Assembly: GCF_010728155.1 (NCBI RefSeq)
Contig: NZ_AP022605.1
Location: 248,001 to 312,000 of the forward strand
Length of the DNA: 64,000 nucleotides
Source of the DNA: Mycolicibacterium doricum
GTDB taxonomy: Bacteria; Actinomycetota; Actinomycetes; Mycobacteriales; Mycobacteriaceae
Reading direction: 5' to 3'
Shown: in pieces, positions 13,925-25,848 of the stretch
How positions within the stretch are numbered: position 1 is the stretch's first letter
Layout of the letters: every line of letters starts with the position of its first letter
Notes under the pieces: generated by a model
What the model saw: only the letters and a program-made list of their open reading frames with translations
What the model was told of the DNA's origin: nothing
The model's database searches: none
Program-made: the position numbers and the translations under genes

Positions 13925-15199
13925 CTACCCGCCCGACCTGGGTGTACTCCGCCAACCCAGCAGGCGCATGCCGTGGTACACCAGCAGCGCGGCGATCGAC
14001 CCGAGCGCGATGCCGGTGAACGTGAGGTCGCCTGCCTGCCAGGTGAAGTCAGCGATGCCGATCACGAGCGGAATCGCTGCGGTCAGCTGGTTGACCGGTA
14101 GCGAGAAGTCGACATGGTTCGTCAGCCAGATCCGCACGCCGAGCACACCGACCAGGCCGTAGAGCACCACCGTCGCACCGCCGAGCACGCCGGCCGGTGT
14201 CGCCGAGACCGCCGCGCCGATCTTCGGGCACAGCGACAGGGCGATGGCCACGACCGCGGCCACCCAGTACGCGGCCGTCGAGTACACGCGGGTGGCGGCC
14301 ATGACGCCGATGTTCTCCGCGTAGGTGGTCGTCGCGGACCCACCGCCCCAGCCCGCCAGCGTGGTCGCGACACCGTCGGCCGCCAGTGCCCGGCCGACCA
14401 GGGGGTCCATGTCCGTCTTGGTCATCTGCCCGACCGATTTCACGTGCCCGATGTTCTCGGCGATGAGCGCGACCACCGCGGGCAGAAACATCGGCAGCAC
14501 CGCCAGTGAGAACGACGGCGCCTGGAAGTCGGGGAGCCCGACCCAGGGCGCTGCCGCGATCGCCGAGGTGTCCACATCGCCCATCGCCAGGGCCAGCAGG
14601 TATCCGATCAGCACCGCGAGGAAGATCGCTAACCGGCCGATCATGCCTCCGAAGAACGCCAGCGTCGCCACCAGCAAGACCAGCGTGACGGTGGCGACCA
14701 CCGGGCCTGCCTTGAAATTCGTCTTCGCGGCGGGTGCCAGGTTGAACCCGATCAGCGCCACGATCGCGCCAGTCACCACCGGCGGGAGGATCATGTCGAG
14801 CCAGCGGGTGCCGACCAGGTGCACGACGCCGCCGATCGCGATCAGCACCAGCCCGAGCGCGACGATGCCCCCCAGTGCGCTGCCGGTGCCCTCGGCCGCG
14901 ACGGCCGCGGTTACCGGGGCGATCACCGAGAAGCTCGAACCCAGATAGCTGGGCAGCCGGTTGCCCGTGATGACCAGGAACAGGATGGTACCGACGCCGG
15001 AGAACAACAGCGTGGTGGCGGGCGGGAAGCCGGTCAGCACCGGCACCAGGAACGTCGCACCGAACATGGCTACCACGTGCTGGGCACCAAGGCCGATGGT
15101 GCGCGGCCAGCTCAGGCGCTCCTCCGGGGCGACGACGAAGTCGGCATCCGAGCGGGCTTCGACGGGCTTCCACGACCACCTGGTTTCGGCCGGTATCAC
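13925..15199 (-). CDS. uraA: Uracil permease, NCS2 family (UraA-like)
   Basis: Integral membrane nucleobase:proton symporter. The 424-residue protein has about 14 hydrophobic segments and family signatures: GLGAQHVVAMFGATFLVP near the N-terminus, LPSYLGSSFS, the substrate-binding stretch VALIAENIGHVKSV with the conserved Glu, and GGSATTTYAENIGVMA. GTG start at 15199, six bases after the stop of the APC permease gene, so the two transporters are probably co-transcribed. Uracil specificity is inferred from family membership. Confidence 0.9.
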   Translation of the reverse strand: MIPAETRWSWKPVEARSDADFVVAPEERLSWPRTIGLGAQHVVAMFGATFLVPVLTGFPPATTLLFSGVGTILFLVITGNRLPSYLGSSFSVIAPVTAAVAAEGTGSALGGIVALGLVLIAIGGVVHLVGTRWLDMILPPVVTGAIVALIGFNLAPAAKTNFKAGPVVATVTLVLLVATLAFFGGMIGRLAIFLAVLIGYLLALAMGDVDTSAIAAAPWVGLPDFQAPSFSLAVLPMFLPAVVALIAENIGHVKSVGQMTKTDMDPLVGRALAADGVATTLAGWGGGSATTTYAENIGVMAATRVYSTAAYWVAAVVAIALSLCPKIGAAVSATPAGVLGGATVVLYGLVGVLGVRIWLTNHVDFSLPVNQLTAAIPLVIGIADFTWQAGDLTFTGIALGSIAALLVYHGMRLLGWRSTPRSGG

Positions 15200-15205
15200 G
15201 GTTGC

Positions 15206-16453
15206 CTATCGTGCACTGTCGCCGCTGCCTCGCGCGCGTCGTACCACGTAGGCCAGCGCGCCGACCGCGAGCACGGCGACGCCCGCGAGCACCGACGACC
15301 ACGGCAGCGCGAATGCCAGCAGCAGGCACCCGGCCAGCCCGATCGCCGGCACCACCCGGTAGCCCAGCGTCCACGCCGACGCGTTGGCGATCGCGTAGTA
15401 GATCAGTACCGCGAACGACGAGAATCCGATCGCCTGGCGCAGATCCACGGTCCCGGCCAGCACGGCGACCACCACGCCCACCGCGACCTCCGCGTGGTGG
15501 GGAGTGCCGAACCGGGTGTGCACAGTGGCCAGTGAGGGCGGCAGATGACGGTCACGTGCCATCGCCAGGGTGGTGCGAGAAACACCGAGGATCAACGCGA
15601 GCAGCGCGCCGAGCGCGGCGACTGCAGCGCCGGCGGCGACGACGGCAACCAACCCCGAGAAGCCGGCCGCCCGGGTGGCATCGGCGAGCGGGGCCGTCGA
15701 AACGGCAAGCGTCGAGCTTCCCAACTGGGCCAGCACCGTGATGGCCACGACCGCGTACACGGCCAGCGCGATGCCCAGGGCGATCGGGATGGCCCGTGGG
15801 ATGGTCCGCGCCGGGTCGCGCACCTCCTCGCCGAGGGTCGCGATCCGGGCGTATCCGGCGAACGCGAAGAACAGCAGTCCGGCGGATTGCAGTACCCCGC
15901 CCACCGTGGTCGTCGTCCCGATGTCCAACCGGTCGCCCGCGGGGTCGCCGAAACCGAGGACGACCACCACCACGACGGCGAGCACGGCCAACACGGCCGC
16001 CACGATGACGCGGGTGAGCAGTGCCGACTTGTGGATCCCGGCGTAGTTCACCGCGGTGAGCGCAACCACGGCGGCGACCGCGACCACGCGCGCATTGTCG
16101 GGCCAGACGTAGACACCGACGGTCAGCGCCATGGCCGCGCACGAGGCGGTCTTGCCCGTGACGAAGCCCCAACCCGCCAGGTACCCCCAGAACTGCCCCA
16201 ACCGTTCCCGGCCGTACACATAGGTGCCCCCGGACTGCGGATAGCGCGCGGCGAGGCGCGCTGAAGAGGTGGCGTTGCAGTACGCCACGACCGCCGCCAC
16301 GGCCAGGCCGATCAGCAGGCCGCCACCGGCTGCAGCGGCCGCGGGGGCGAGGGCGGTGAAGATGCCGGCGCCGATCATGGCGCCGAGGCCGATGACGACC
16401 GCGTCGATGAGACTGAGCCGTCGCGACAGCGCCGGGCGCCCGCGGAGGTTCAC
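15206..16453 (-). CDS. APC-family amino acid permease
   Basis: A 415-residue membrane protein with about 12 hydrophobic helices. The start VVIGLGAMIGAGIFTALAP is the canonical first helix of amino acid-polyamine-organocation permeases, followed by ARYPQSGGTYVYGRERLG and EEVRDPARTIPRAIP. Substrate is not readable from sequence. GTG start at 16453. First gene of a probable operon with uraA. Confidence 0.88.
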   Translation of the reverse strand: MNLRGRPALSRRLSLIDAVVIGLGAMIGAGIFTALAPAAAAAGGGLLIGLAVAAVVAYCNATSSARLAARYPQSGGTYVYGRERLGQFWGYLAGWGFVTGKTASCAAMALTVGVYVWPDNARVVAVAAVVALTAVNYAGIHKSALLTRVIVAAVLAVLAVVVVVVLGFGDPAGDRLDIGTTTTVGGVLQSAGLLFFAFAGYARIATLGEEVRDPARTIPRAIPIALGIALAVYAVVAITVLAQLGSSTLAVSTAPLADATRAAGFSGLVAVVAAGAAVAALGALLALILGVSRTTLAMARDRHLPPSLATVHTRFGTPHHAEVAVGVVVAVLAGTVDLRQAIGFSSFAVLIYYAIANASAWTLGYRVVPAIGLAGCLLLAFALPWSSVLAGVAVLAVGALAYVVRRARGSGDSAR

Positions 16454-16547
16454 ACGGTGATGTTAGGCAGTTTCGGCGATCGCTGGCGACTCGCGGGCGC
16501 TGGTCGGGCGCTGGTCGCCGGCTGGTGGACCCGACCGTGCTCGGCCG

Positions 16548-16814
16548 CTACCGCTTGCCAACGGTGTTGCCCGCCAAGTAGGCCGCGTAGCCCAGCAGAC
16601 CGGCCACGCCGAACTTGCGGGTCCTGCGGCCGGCCAACGCCAGACCGATCACCGTCTCGATACTCCCGTTGGTGTAGGTGTGGCGACGGGTGTTCTGCGG
16701 GAACGCCGCCACGGTGAGGGGCTCGAACAACTGCGGACGGACGAAATGGGTCAGACCGGTACCGGCGATGGCCAACCCGGTCAGCTTGGCGGCACGCTTG
16801 TCTTGTTGCGGCAC
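16548..16814 (-). CDS. Small conserved membrane protein (DoxX-like)
   Basis: An 88-residue product with a basic N-terminus and two or three short hydrophobic stretches (LTGLAIAGTGLTHF, IETVIGLALAG, VAGLLGYAAYLAGN). The HFVRP and NGSIE motifs resemble short DoxX-like mycobacterial proteins. ATG start with AGAGAG-type ribosome site just upstream. Function unknown; it stands alone between the transporters and the monooxygenase. Confidence 0.7.
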   Translation of the reverse strand: MPQQDKRAAKLTGLAIAGTGLTHFVRPQLFEPLTVAAFPQNTRRHTYTNGSIETVIGLALAGRRTRKFGVAGLLGYAAYLAGNTVGKR

Positions 16815-16851
16815 GGATGTTCCTCTCTCTCAGGGATTCTGGTGGTCCCGC

Positions 16852-18342
16852 TCAAGCGATCTGGTAATCACTCAGTGGAAACTCGGACGCCTCTTTGATG
16901 GCGTCGCGCGTCGACATCGGGCGCAGCAGCGACGGTTCGCCGCTGGGGTTGAAATAGTAGGACCGCGACGAGGCGCAATTGCCGAGTGTCCACAGGGAAC
17001 TGCCGAGCGCTTCGGTCATCCGCTCGAGGTAGCGGGTGTTGGCTTCCTCGGTCACCTCGAACGTCGTCGCGCCACGGCGGTGCACCTCGGTGAAGAGCCG
17101 TTCCATCAACCGCATCTGGTACTCCATGGTGTTGAAGAAGTTCAGACCGAGGAACGCGTACGGACTGGCCAGGCTGAGATAGTTGGGGAAGTACGGCATC
17201 GAGACACCCTGGTAGGCCTGGAAACGCGTTTCGCGCCACCACTTCCCGAGGTTGCGGCCTCCCCGGCCGATGACCTCGATCGCCGGGAAGTTGGCCTCCC
17301 ACAGGTCGAACCCGGTGGCCAGCACCAGCGTGTCGATCACGGTCTTGGTGCCGTCGGCGTTGACGATGCCGTCGGCCTCGACCCGTTCGATACCGTCGGC
17401 CTGCAGATGCACATGAGGTTTGGTGAACGTGCGGAAGTAGCTGTTGGAGAAGGTCGGCCGCTTACAGCCGATGTCGTAGTCGGGGGTCAGTTTGCGGCGC
17501 AGTTCCTTGTCGCGGATCGCCGCGAACTGGTTCAGCTTGCACAGGTCCATCGCGGAGATGTTGAGTCGCCGGAACAGCGGCACCTTGTAATTCACGACGC
17601 CGACCGTGATCATCAGCTCGTAGATCGTGTCGGTGATCAGGCGGACCAGCCGTTGCAGCAACGGCACCCGGGCGAACAGCCGCTTGGTGCGTTCGGAGAT
17701 CCGCACGTCGACCTTGGGGGCCACCCAGATCGGGGTGCGCTGGTAGACGGTGAGGTCCCCGGCGGTCTTGGCCAGTTCGGGGATCAGCTGTACCGCGGTG
17801 GCGCCGGTGCCGATGATCCCGATCCGCCTGCCGGACGGGTCGAAGCTGTCGTCCCAGTCGGTGGTGTGGAGGACCCGGCCCTCGAACGAGGTGATGCCGG
17901 GGATGTCGGGCGTGCGCGGCTGCGACAGGAATCCCGTGGCGGTGACGAGATAGCGGGTGCTCAGTGTCTGCCCCTCGGGGAGCGCAACGCACCAGAGCTG
18001 TCCGTCTTCGTCCCAACGGGCGCCTTCCACGGCGGTGTTGAAGCGGATGTGGCGACGGACGTCGTACTTGTCGGCCACGTGGTCGGCGTACTGCTTGATT
18101 TCCGCACCGGTGGAGAACAGCCGCGACCACCTGGGGTTGGGTTCGAAGAAATAGCTGTAGGTGGTGGTGGGGACGTCGACGGCCAGGCCCGGGTAGTGGT
18201 TGACATGCCAGGTGCCGCCGAGGTCGTCCTCGCGGTCGAGGATGACGAAGTTCTCGTAGCCCATCCGTTTGAGCTGGATCGCGGCGCCGATCCCGGCGAA
18301 CCCGGCGCCCACGATGACCGCGTCGTACTGCTCCGAAGCCAT
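16852..18342 (-). CDS. Flavin-containing/Baeyer-Villiger monooxygenase
   Basis: A 496-residue class B flavoprotein monooxygenase using FAD and NADPH. FAD motif VIVGAGFAGIGAAIQL at the N-terminus, the second dinucleotide motif IGIIGTGATAVQ in the middle, and between them FEGRVLHTTDW, which fits the Baeyer-Villiger fingerprint FxGxxxHxxxW. Substrate (ketone, lipid or drug-like) cannot be read. ATG start is supported by a TACCGT -10 hexamer 7 bases upstream (leaderless). Confidence 0.9.
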   Translation of the reverse strand: MASEQYDAVIVGAGFAGIGAAIQLKRMGYENFVILDREDDLGGTWHVNHYPGLAVDVPTTTYSYFFEPNPRWSRLFSTGAEIKQYADHVADKYDVRRHIRFNTAVEGARWDEDGQLWCVALPEGQTLSTRYLVTATGFLSQPRTPDIPGITSFEGRVLHTTDWDDSFDPSGRRIGIIGTGATAVQLIPELAKTAGDLTVYQRTPIWVAPKVDVRISERTKRLFARVPLLQRLVRLITDTIYELMITVGVVNYKVPLFRRLNISAMDLCKLNQFAAIRDKELRRKLTPDYDIGCKRPTFSNSYFRTFTKPHVHLQADGIERVEADGIVNADGTKTVIDTLVLATGFDLWEANFPAIEVIGRGGRNLGKWWRETRFQAYQGVSMPYFPNYLSLASPYAFLGLNFFNTMEYQMRLMERLFTEVHRRGATTFEVTEEANTRYLERMTEALGSSLWTLGNCASSRSYYFNPSGEPSLLRPMSTRDAIKEASEFPLSDYQIA

Positions 18343-18348
18343 GAGTAG

Positions 18349-18365
18349 ACGGTACCCCAGGTACC
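18349..18365 (-). promoter_or_regulatory. -10 box inside a GGTACC repeat, monooxygenase promoter
   Basis: The -10 hexamer TACCGT (18354-18349) overlaps GGTACCCCAGGTACC (18351-18365), two copies of the 6-base palindrome GGTACC three bases apart. A repressor bound there would cover the promoter; the regulator is unknown. Confidence 0.4.
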
Positions 18366-18387
18366 GGTGCGTCCGACCTGCCCGTCC

Positions 18388-18912
18388 TCAGCCCCTGAGC
18401 GATCCCGCCCGCGGCGGGTCCAGGGTTGCGACGCAGGTCACCGCCCGGTCCCCGTCGGACCAGGTCTCGTCGGTGGGGAAGAGCACGAACAGCCGCACCA
18501 GGTCGTCGGTGACCGCCGCCGGCGAGTAACTCGCCAGTTCGGGCGCGCAGCGGTTGGCGTACTTGACCATCGCATCCTGGCCGGGGAAGTCGCCGTCGGG
18601 CATCTGGAGCACGGCGAACACCTCACCGGCGTGGGGTTCGGCGCAGTCGATCGTCTCCAGGGTCCGGACCTGGCTGCCATCGGGGATCTCCGACAGACAG
18701 TCGCCGAGCTTCACCTGCGTTGCTGTGACGGTGCCCGCGCGGAGCACCAGGACGACGAAGAGCACCACGGCGATCGCAATCACGACGACGGCCAGCGCCA
18801 CCAGACCCAGGATCAACCAGAGCTTGCTCTTCTCGGGGGGCGGCGTCGGCCCGGGCTGCGGCATCCCGGCGTACGGCTGCGGTGGGGGTGGCGGGCCCGG
18901 CGGCATGGTCAC
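18388..18912 (-). CDS. Septum-formation-domain membrane protein
   Basis: A 174-residue single-pass membrane protein: proline-rich cytoplasmic start (PPGPPPPPQPYAG), one strong helix (LILGLVALAVVVIAIAVVLF) and an external domain of the Septum_form type with KLGDCLSE, ETIDCAEPHAGEVFAV and NRCAPEL, containing four cysteines (DC, DC, RC, TC) that may pair. GTG start at 18912 is set by a TAGGGT -10 hexamer 7 bases upstream that includes the TAG stop of the preceding hydrolase gene. By position this is likely the Rv0420c counterpart; role unknown. Confidence 0.82.
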   Translation of the reverse strand: MTMPPGPPPPPQPYAGMPQPGPTPPPEKSKLWLILGLVALAVVVIAIAVVLFVVLVLRAGTVTATQVKLGDCLSEIPDGSQVRTLETIDCAEPHAGEVFAVLQMPDGDFPGQDAMVKYANRCAPELASYSPAAVTDDLVRLFVLFPTDETWSDGDRAVTCVATLDPPRAGSLRG

Positions 18913-18921
18913 GACTCGACC

Positions 18922-19562
18922 CTAACCGTTGGCCAGCAGGCGCAGCGCCGCGTCGGCCGCCAGTCTCGGCACGTCGAGCACCTTGGACCCGAGGTCGTGG
19001 CGCGCGCCGGTGATCTCGACGACTTCTGTCCGACCGCCGACCACCGCCGCGGCCGCGGCCAGTTCGTCGATGCTCCCGAACGGATCCGCGGTGCCGTGGA
19101 CGAACACCGTCGGCACGCCGATGCGGGGCAGGTGTTCGGTGCGCGCGCTGTCCGGCTTGCCGGGCGGATGCAGCGGGTAGGACGACAGCGTCAGCACGTC
19201 GACGGCAATCCCGTCATCGGCGACCGCCATCGCCGTCATCCGGCCGCCGTAGGAGTGTCCGCCGGCGATCACCGGTCCGTCGGCCAGTTCGCGCGCCGCG
19301 GCCACCGCGTCGGCCACTGCCGCCCGGTCCGCGGCGGCCGACCCGGACGGTGGGCCCTTGGGGCGGCGCCTTCGGTAGGGCAGGTTGTAGCGCACGGCCA
19401 GCCAGCCTCGCCCGGCCCACTCGTCGCAATAACTGACCAGTAGCGGCGTGTCGCGACTTCCGCCGGCGCCGTGGGTCAGCAGCACCACTCCTCGTGGTGT
19501 GCCCTGCGGCTCGTGGGCGATACCGGCGATGTCATCGAGGCCCAGTGTCATGAGGCCCAGTG

Positions 19563-19566
<4 letters not shown>
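18922..19566 (-). CDS. Alpha/beta hydrolase (dienelactone-hydrolase-like)
   Basis: A 214-residue hydrolase with the oxyanion segment LLTHGAGGSRDT, nucleophile elbow GGHSYGGRM (Ser), Asp in FVHGTADPFG and late His in ITGARHDLG, so the triad is complete. GTG start overlaps the thiD stop (GTGA); an internal ATG follows a short direct repeat that encodes MTLGL twice, so the true start could be five codons later. Matches Rv0421c by position. Confidence 0.85.
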
Positions 19567-22056
<2,490 letters not shown>

Positions 22057-22145
22057 TCGGTGGTGCGTCGCTCAACGTAGCGCAGATCGCCTGCGAGGGA
22101 AACCGCGGGAAGGCCGAGGCGCAGTCCCGGCCGCTCGCCGTCGAA

Positions 22146-22235
22146 CTACTGCCCACGTGACACCTACTGCCCACGTGACACCTACTGCCCACGTGACACC
22201 TACTGCCCACGTGACACCTACTGCCCACGTGACAC
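22146..22235. repeat. Five tandem 18-bp repeats containing CACGTG
   Basis: Exactly five units with period 18; the unit is CTACTGCCCACGTGACAC and the first and last have edge mismatches. The palindrome CACGTG recurs at 22154, 22172, 22190, 22208 and 22226. The array lies in the divergent space between the thiC riboswitch and the LuxR-type gene; it is open in several frames but I find no gene in it. Confidence 0.9.
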
Positions 22236-22292
22236 CGGGCAACGATGACGATCCGGCCCACACCACCCGTCAACTGCTGCCAAGATACGTGG

Positions 22293-25052
22293 GTGCCCCT
22301 GCAGCTGATCAGCCGCGATGCGGAGTTGAGCGCTGTCGACAACCTGCTCGCCGCAGTGTCGACGGGCACCTGCGTGCTGGTGCTCGAAGGCGACGTCGGG
22401 ATCGGCAAGAGCACCGTGTGGCGCGCCGGCATCGAACGCGCCCGCGCCCGCGGCTTCCGGGTGCTGTCGGCGAATGCGGTGCCCAGCGAATCGGCGCCCG
22501 CATACTCGTCGCTGGCCGAGTTGCTCGCCGACGTCGACACCGCCGTGCTCGAGCACCTGCCAGCACCGCAGCGGCTCGCGATCGACCGGGTCCTTTCGCA
22601 CGCCCACGACACCGGCCCCGGCACCGATCAGCGTGCTGTGGCCGCCGCCGTCCGCTCGGTGCTCGAACGGCTGGCCCGGGACAACCCCGTGCTCGTCGCC
22701 ATCGACGACATGCAGTGGCTCGACCCGCCGACCGCCGCCGTCCTCGGGTCGGTGGCGCGTCGGTCCTCGGGGGCCATCGGCTTCCTCGCCACCGTGCGCG
22801 GGGGCGACGGTGATCGCACCGACCTGCTGCTGGAACCGTCGCGTCCGGAGCGCCTGAACCGAGCCCAGGTCAACCCCATGACGGTCGGCGGCCTCCACGC
22901 CATGATCAGCCATCAGCTCGGCCAGTCGCTGACCCGCCCCAAGATGGACTGGGTGTACCAGGTCTCGGGCGGAAATCCGGTCTACGCACTCGAATTGGCG
23001 CGGGCGCTGAACCAGGACACCGCCTTCACCGGGCAACTGCCCGCCACCCTCGCCGATTGGGTGCGGACACGGATCGCGGGCCTGCCCGACCACACCCGGG
23101 AAGTGCTGCTGGCCACCGCCTGTATCGCGTCGCCCACCGTGGACCTGGTGACGCGGGCCGTCGGAGACGACGTCGAGCGCACCGTCGCCGCCCTGGAGGA
23201 GGCCGAACGACACGGCATCGTCGAGATCAACGGATGCAAGGTGGCCTTCGGGCATCCTCTGCTGGCCCGCGGGGTGTACGCCGAGGCGTCGCTGGACGCT
23301 CGACGGTCGATGCACCGCCGACTGGCCGACATCGTCGAGAACGCCGAGTTCCGAGCCCGCCACCGCGCTCTCGCCAGCGACGGCGCCGACGAGCAGACGA
23401 TCAGGGCGCTCGACGAGGCGGCCGAATCGGCACATATGCGTGGCGCTCCCGCGGTGGCCGCCGAACTGCTCGACATGGCGCGCGCCTGCGGCGGTGATTC
23501 CCCGGAACGGGGCTTGCGGGCGGCGGCGTGCCACTTCGAGGCGGGGAACACGACACGCGCACGAGAGGTGCTCGAGCAGAGCATCGCCGAGATGAAACCC
23601 GGTGAGATGCGAGCCAGGGCATTTCACCTGCTGGGTCTGGTGCGGCTCTGGGACAACTGCTCGGCCGATGCCCCGACGCTGCTCGAGCGGGCCATCGAGG
23701 AACCGGGTGTCAGCACCGATCGGCGGGTGCAGATGCTGGTGATGCTGGCGTTGATGGAGTTCAACGCGGCGCGCGTGGACAACGCCGTGCAGCGTGCGGA
23801 AGAGGCGGTGGCCCAGGCCACGACGGTGCGGCGAGCCGATCTGGTCAGCCAAGCCCGTCCGATGCGCGCGATGATGCGGTTCCTGATCGGTGAGGGCATC
23901 GACGAGGCGGAACTGGCGGGTGTGTTCGACTTCGACGAGCCGCAGGACATGCCCCTGGCGGCGCGGCCGCGCACGCTGCACGCACTGCTGATGCTGTGGA
24001 CCGACCGCCTCGACGAGGCGGCCGACCAGTTCACCGCGATCGCCCGACACAGCATCGAACGGGGTGACGAAAGCGAACGGTCGTTTCTCGACTTCCACCT
24101 CGCGCAGGTCAACATCTGGCGGGCAGAGCTGCGCGCGGCGGAGCGGGTGGCTGTGGACAGCGTCGAGCGTGCGCTGCAGTCACACGGCGATCTCCCGCTG
24201 TTCATCGCGCTGATCGTGCGTGTGATGGTCAGCGCTCACCTCGGCCGCGAGGAGCAGGCCCGCCGGTTCGCGGCGCAGGCGTTCACCGTCGGGGAGCGCT
24301 GCCGGTCGAGCCGGCTCGGGGTGTGGGTGGTCGCCACTCTCGGATTCCTCGAACTGTCACTCGGCAACCACCGGGCCGCCGTGGACCTGCTCAGCCCGGC
24401 GGTCGAGGGGTGGTCGGCGATGCCGTCGTCCACGGAGCTCGTCACGGCGCCGTTCCTGCCGGACGCCGCGGAGGCGCTGATCGGCGTCGGCCGCCTGGAC
24501 GACGCCGAACGACTCGTCAAGGCCTTGGAGGACAACGGGGTTCGTCTGGACCGTCCGTGGATGCTGGCTGTCGGTGCGCGCTGTCGGGCGCTGCTGTTCG
24601 CCGCACGCGGTGACCTCACCGGCGCCATCACCGCCGGCGAGCGCGCGCTGACCGAGCACCGGCGGCTGTCGATGCCGCTCGAACTCGCCCGCACCCAACT
24701 CGTGGTCGGCCGGCTGCAGCACCGGCGCCGCCGCTATGACGCCGCCACCGCCACCGTCTCGAGCGCGCTCGTGGCTTTCGAGCGTATGGGTGCGCAGGCG
24801 TGGGCCCGGCAGGCGCGCGCCGAGCTCGACGGGTTGACCGGGCGGCAGGCGCCCGGCAGCCTTGCCGAATCCGAGCGCCGGTTCGCCGATCTGGCCGCGC
24901 ACGGTTTGACGAATCGTGAGATCGCCGCCGCGCTGTTCGTGAGCGAGAAGACCGTCGAGGCGAATCTATCTCGCGTCTATCGCAGACTCGGCCTCCGCTC
25001 ACGCAGTGAACTCGCCCGGGCGCTCAACTCCTCCCGGGCGCTCAACTCCTGA
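22293..25052 (+). CDS. Large LuxR-family ATPase transcriptional regulator (LAL type)
   Basis: A roughly 919-residue regulator: N-terminal AAA/NTPase domain with Walker A EGDVGIGKST and Walker B VLVAIDDMQW, a long helical TPR-like middle rich in LDEAAE/AR repeats, and a C-terminal LuxR helix-turn-helix (LAAHGLTNREIAAALFVSEKTVEANLSRVYRRLGLRSRSEL, core residues TNREIA and TVEANL). GTG at 22293 puts the ATPase domain (ISRDAEL) at the N-terminus; an ATG at 22245 would add 16 residues that look non-coding. The last codons carry a short tandem duplication (SSRALN twice). Ligand and targets unknown. The CACGTG array upstream may belong to its promoter. Confidence 0.85.
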   Translation: MPLQLISRDAELSAVDNLLAAVSTGTCVLVLEGDVGIGKSTVWRAGIERARARGFRVLSANAVPSESAPAYSSLAELLADVDTAVLEHLPAPQRLAIDRVLSHAHDTGPGTDQRAVAAAVRSVLERLARDNPVLVAIDDMQWLDPPTAAVLGSVARRSSGAIGFLATVRGGDGDRTDLLLEPSRPERLNRAQVNPMTVGGLHAMISHQLGQSLTRPKMDWVYQVSGGNPVYALELARALNQDTAFTGQLPATLADWVRTRIAGLPDHTREVLLATACIASPTVDLVTRAVGDDVERTVAALEEAERHGIVEINGCKVAFGHPLLARGVYAEASLDARRSMHRRLADIVENAEFRARHRALASDGADEQTIRALDEAAESAHMRGAPAVAAELLDMARACGGDSPERGLRAAACHFEAGNTTRAREVLEQSIAEMKPGEMRARAFHLLGLVRLWDNCSADAPTLLERAIEEPGVSTDRRVQMLVMLALMEFNAARVDNAVQRAEEAVAQATTVRRADLVSQARPMRAMMRFLIGEGIDEAELAGVFDFDEPQDMPLAARPRTLHALLMLWTDRLDEAADQFTAIARHSIERGDESERSFLDFHLAQVNIWRAELRAAERVAVDSVERALQSHGDLPLFIALIVRVMVSAHLGREEQARRFAAQAFTVGERCRSSRLGVWVVATLGFLELSLGNHRAAVDLLSPAVEGWSAMPSSTELVTAPFLPDAAEALIGVGRLDDAERLVKALEDNGVRLDRPWMLAVGARCRALLFAARGDLTGAITAGERALTEHRRLSMPLELARTQLVVGRLQHRRRRYDAATATVSSALVAFERMGAQAWARQARAELDGLTGRQAPGSLAESERRFADLAAHGLTNREIAAALFVSEKTVEANLSRVYRRLGLRSRSELARALNSSRALNS

Positions 25053-25845
25053 TGTCCACCATCACCGGCGCGTGGTCGCTGGCGCCCTTGCCCTTGCGTT
25101 CTTCGCGGACGATCTCGGCGTGGGTGACCCGGTCGGCGAAGGCAGGCGATCCGAGGATGAAGTCGATACGCATACCGCGCCGCTTCTGAAACGCCAGCCG
25201 GGTGTAGTCCCAGTAGGTGTAGACCCCCGGCCCCGGAGTGAACGGGCGCACCACGTCGGCATATCCGGCGTCGACGATCGCGGCGAAGGCCTCGCGCTCG
25301 GGCCGTGTGACATGGGTGCTGTCCTGGTAAGCCTCGACGCTCCACACGTCCTCGTCGGTGGGGGCGATGTTCCAGTCGCCGACCATCGCGATCGGCGCAG
25401 TGGGGTTCTCGGTCAACCAGCCGTGGGCGGTGTTGCGCAGGGCAGCAAGCCATTCCAGCTTGTAAGCGTAGTGCGGCGAGTCCACGAACCGCCCGTTGGG
25501 CACATACAGGCTCCACACCCGGACGCCCGCGCAGGTCGCCCCGAGGGCTCTGGCCTCGGCCGCGGCCTCGATGTCGGGCTTGTCACCCCAGGTGGGTTGG
25601 CCGTCGAATCCGACCGCCACGTCGTCGATGCCCACCCGCGATGCGATCGCGACACCGTTCCACTGGTTGAACCCGCAGTGCACGACGTCGTAGCCGAGCG
25701 CGGCGAACGGCATGGTGGGGAACTGATCGTCGTTGCACTTCGTCTCCTGCATGGCGAGCACGTCGACGTCGGCCCGCCCCAGCCAGTCGGTGACCCGGTC
25801 CACCCGGGCGCGAATCGAGTTGACGTTCCAGGTGGCCAGCCGCAT
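25042..25845 (-). CDS. xthA: Exodeoxyribonuclease III
   Basis: AP endonuclease/3'-exonuclease of base excision repair. The 267-residue EEP-fold protein begins TWNVNSIRARVDRV, has LAMQETKCNDDQFP (catalytic Glu), NQWNGVAIASRVG, SLYVPNGR, GDWNIAPTDEDVW (Asp/Asn), RIDFILGSP and ends GASDHAPVMVDI with the catalytic Asp-His. ATG start with TAGGCT -10 hexamer 8 bases upstream, itself within the end of the GNAT gene. The 3' end overlaps the convergent regulator by 11 bases. Matches Rv0427c. Confidence 0.96.
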   Translation of the reverse strand: MRLATWNVNSIRARVDRVTDWLGRADVDVLAMQETKCNDDQFPTMPFAALGYDVVHCGFNQWNGVAIASRVGIDDVAVGFDGQPTWGDKPDIEAAAEARALGATCAGVRVWSLYVPNGRFVDSPHYAYKLEWLAALRNTAHGWLTENPTAPIAMVGDWNIAPTDEDVWSVEAYQDSTHVTRPEREAFAAIVDAGYADVVRPFTPGPGVYTYWDYTRLAFQKRRGMRIDFILGSPAFADRVTHAEIVREERKGKGASDHAPVMVDIRS

Positions 25846-25848
25846 GCG

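Noticed and set aside
22141..22250. Peptide-like repeat (TAHVTP) across the 18-bp array
   Set aside because: Coding appearance follows from period 18 being divisible by three; there is no start or domain, so the array was treated as DNA repeats, not CRISPR (no spacers).
22218..24098. 626-codon minus frame opposite the LuxR-type gene
   Set aside because: No recognised motif; the + strand carries the Walker and HTH motifs.
25006..25052. Short tandem duplication at the end of the LuxR-type gene
   Set aside because: Adds six residues to the tail after the HTH; unlikely to matter.
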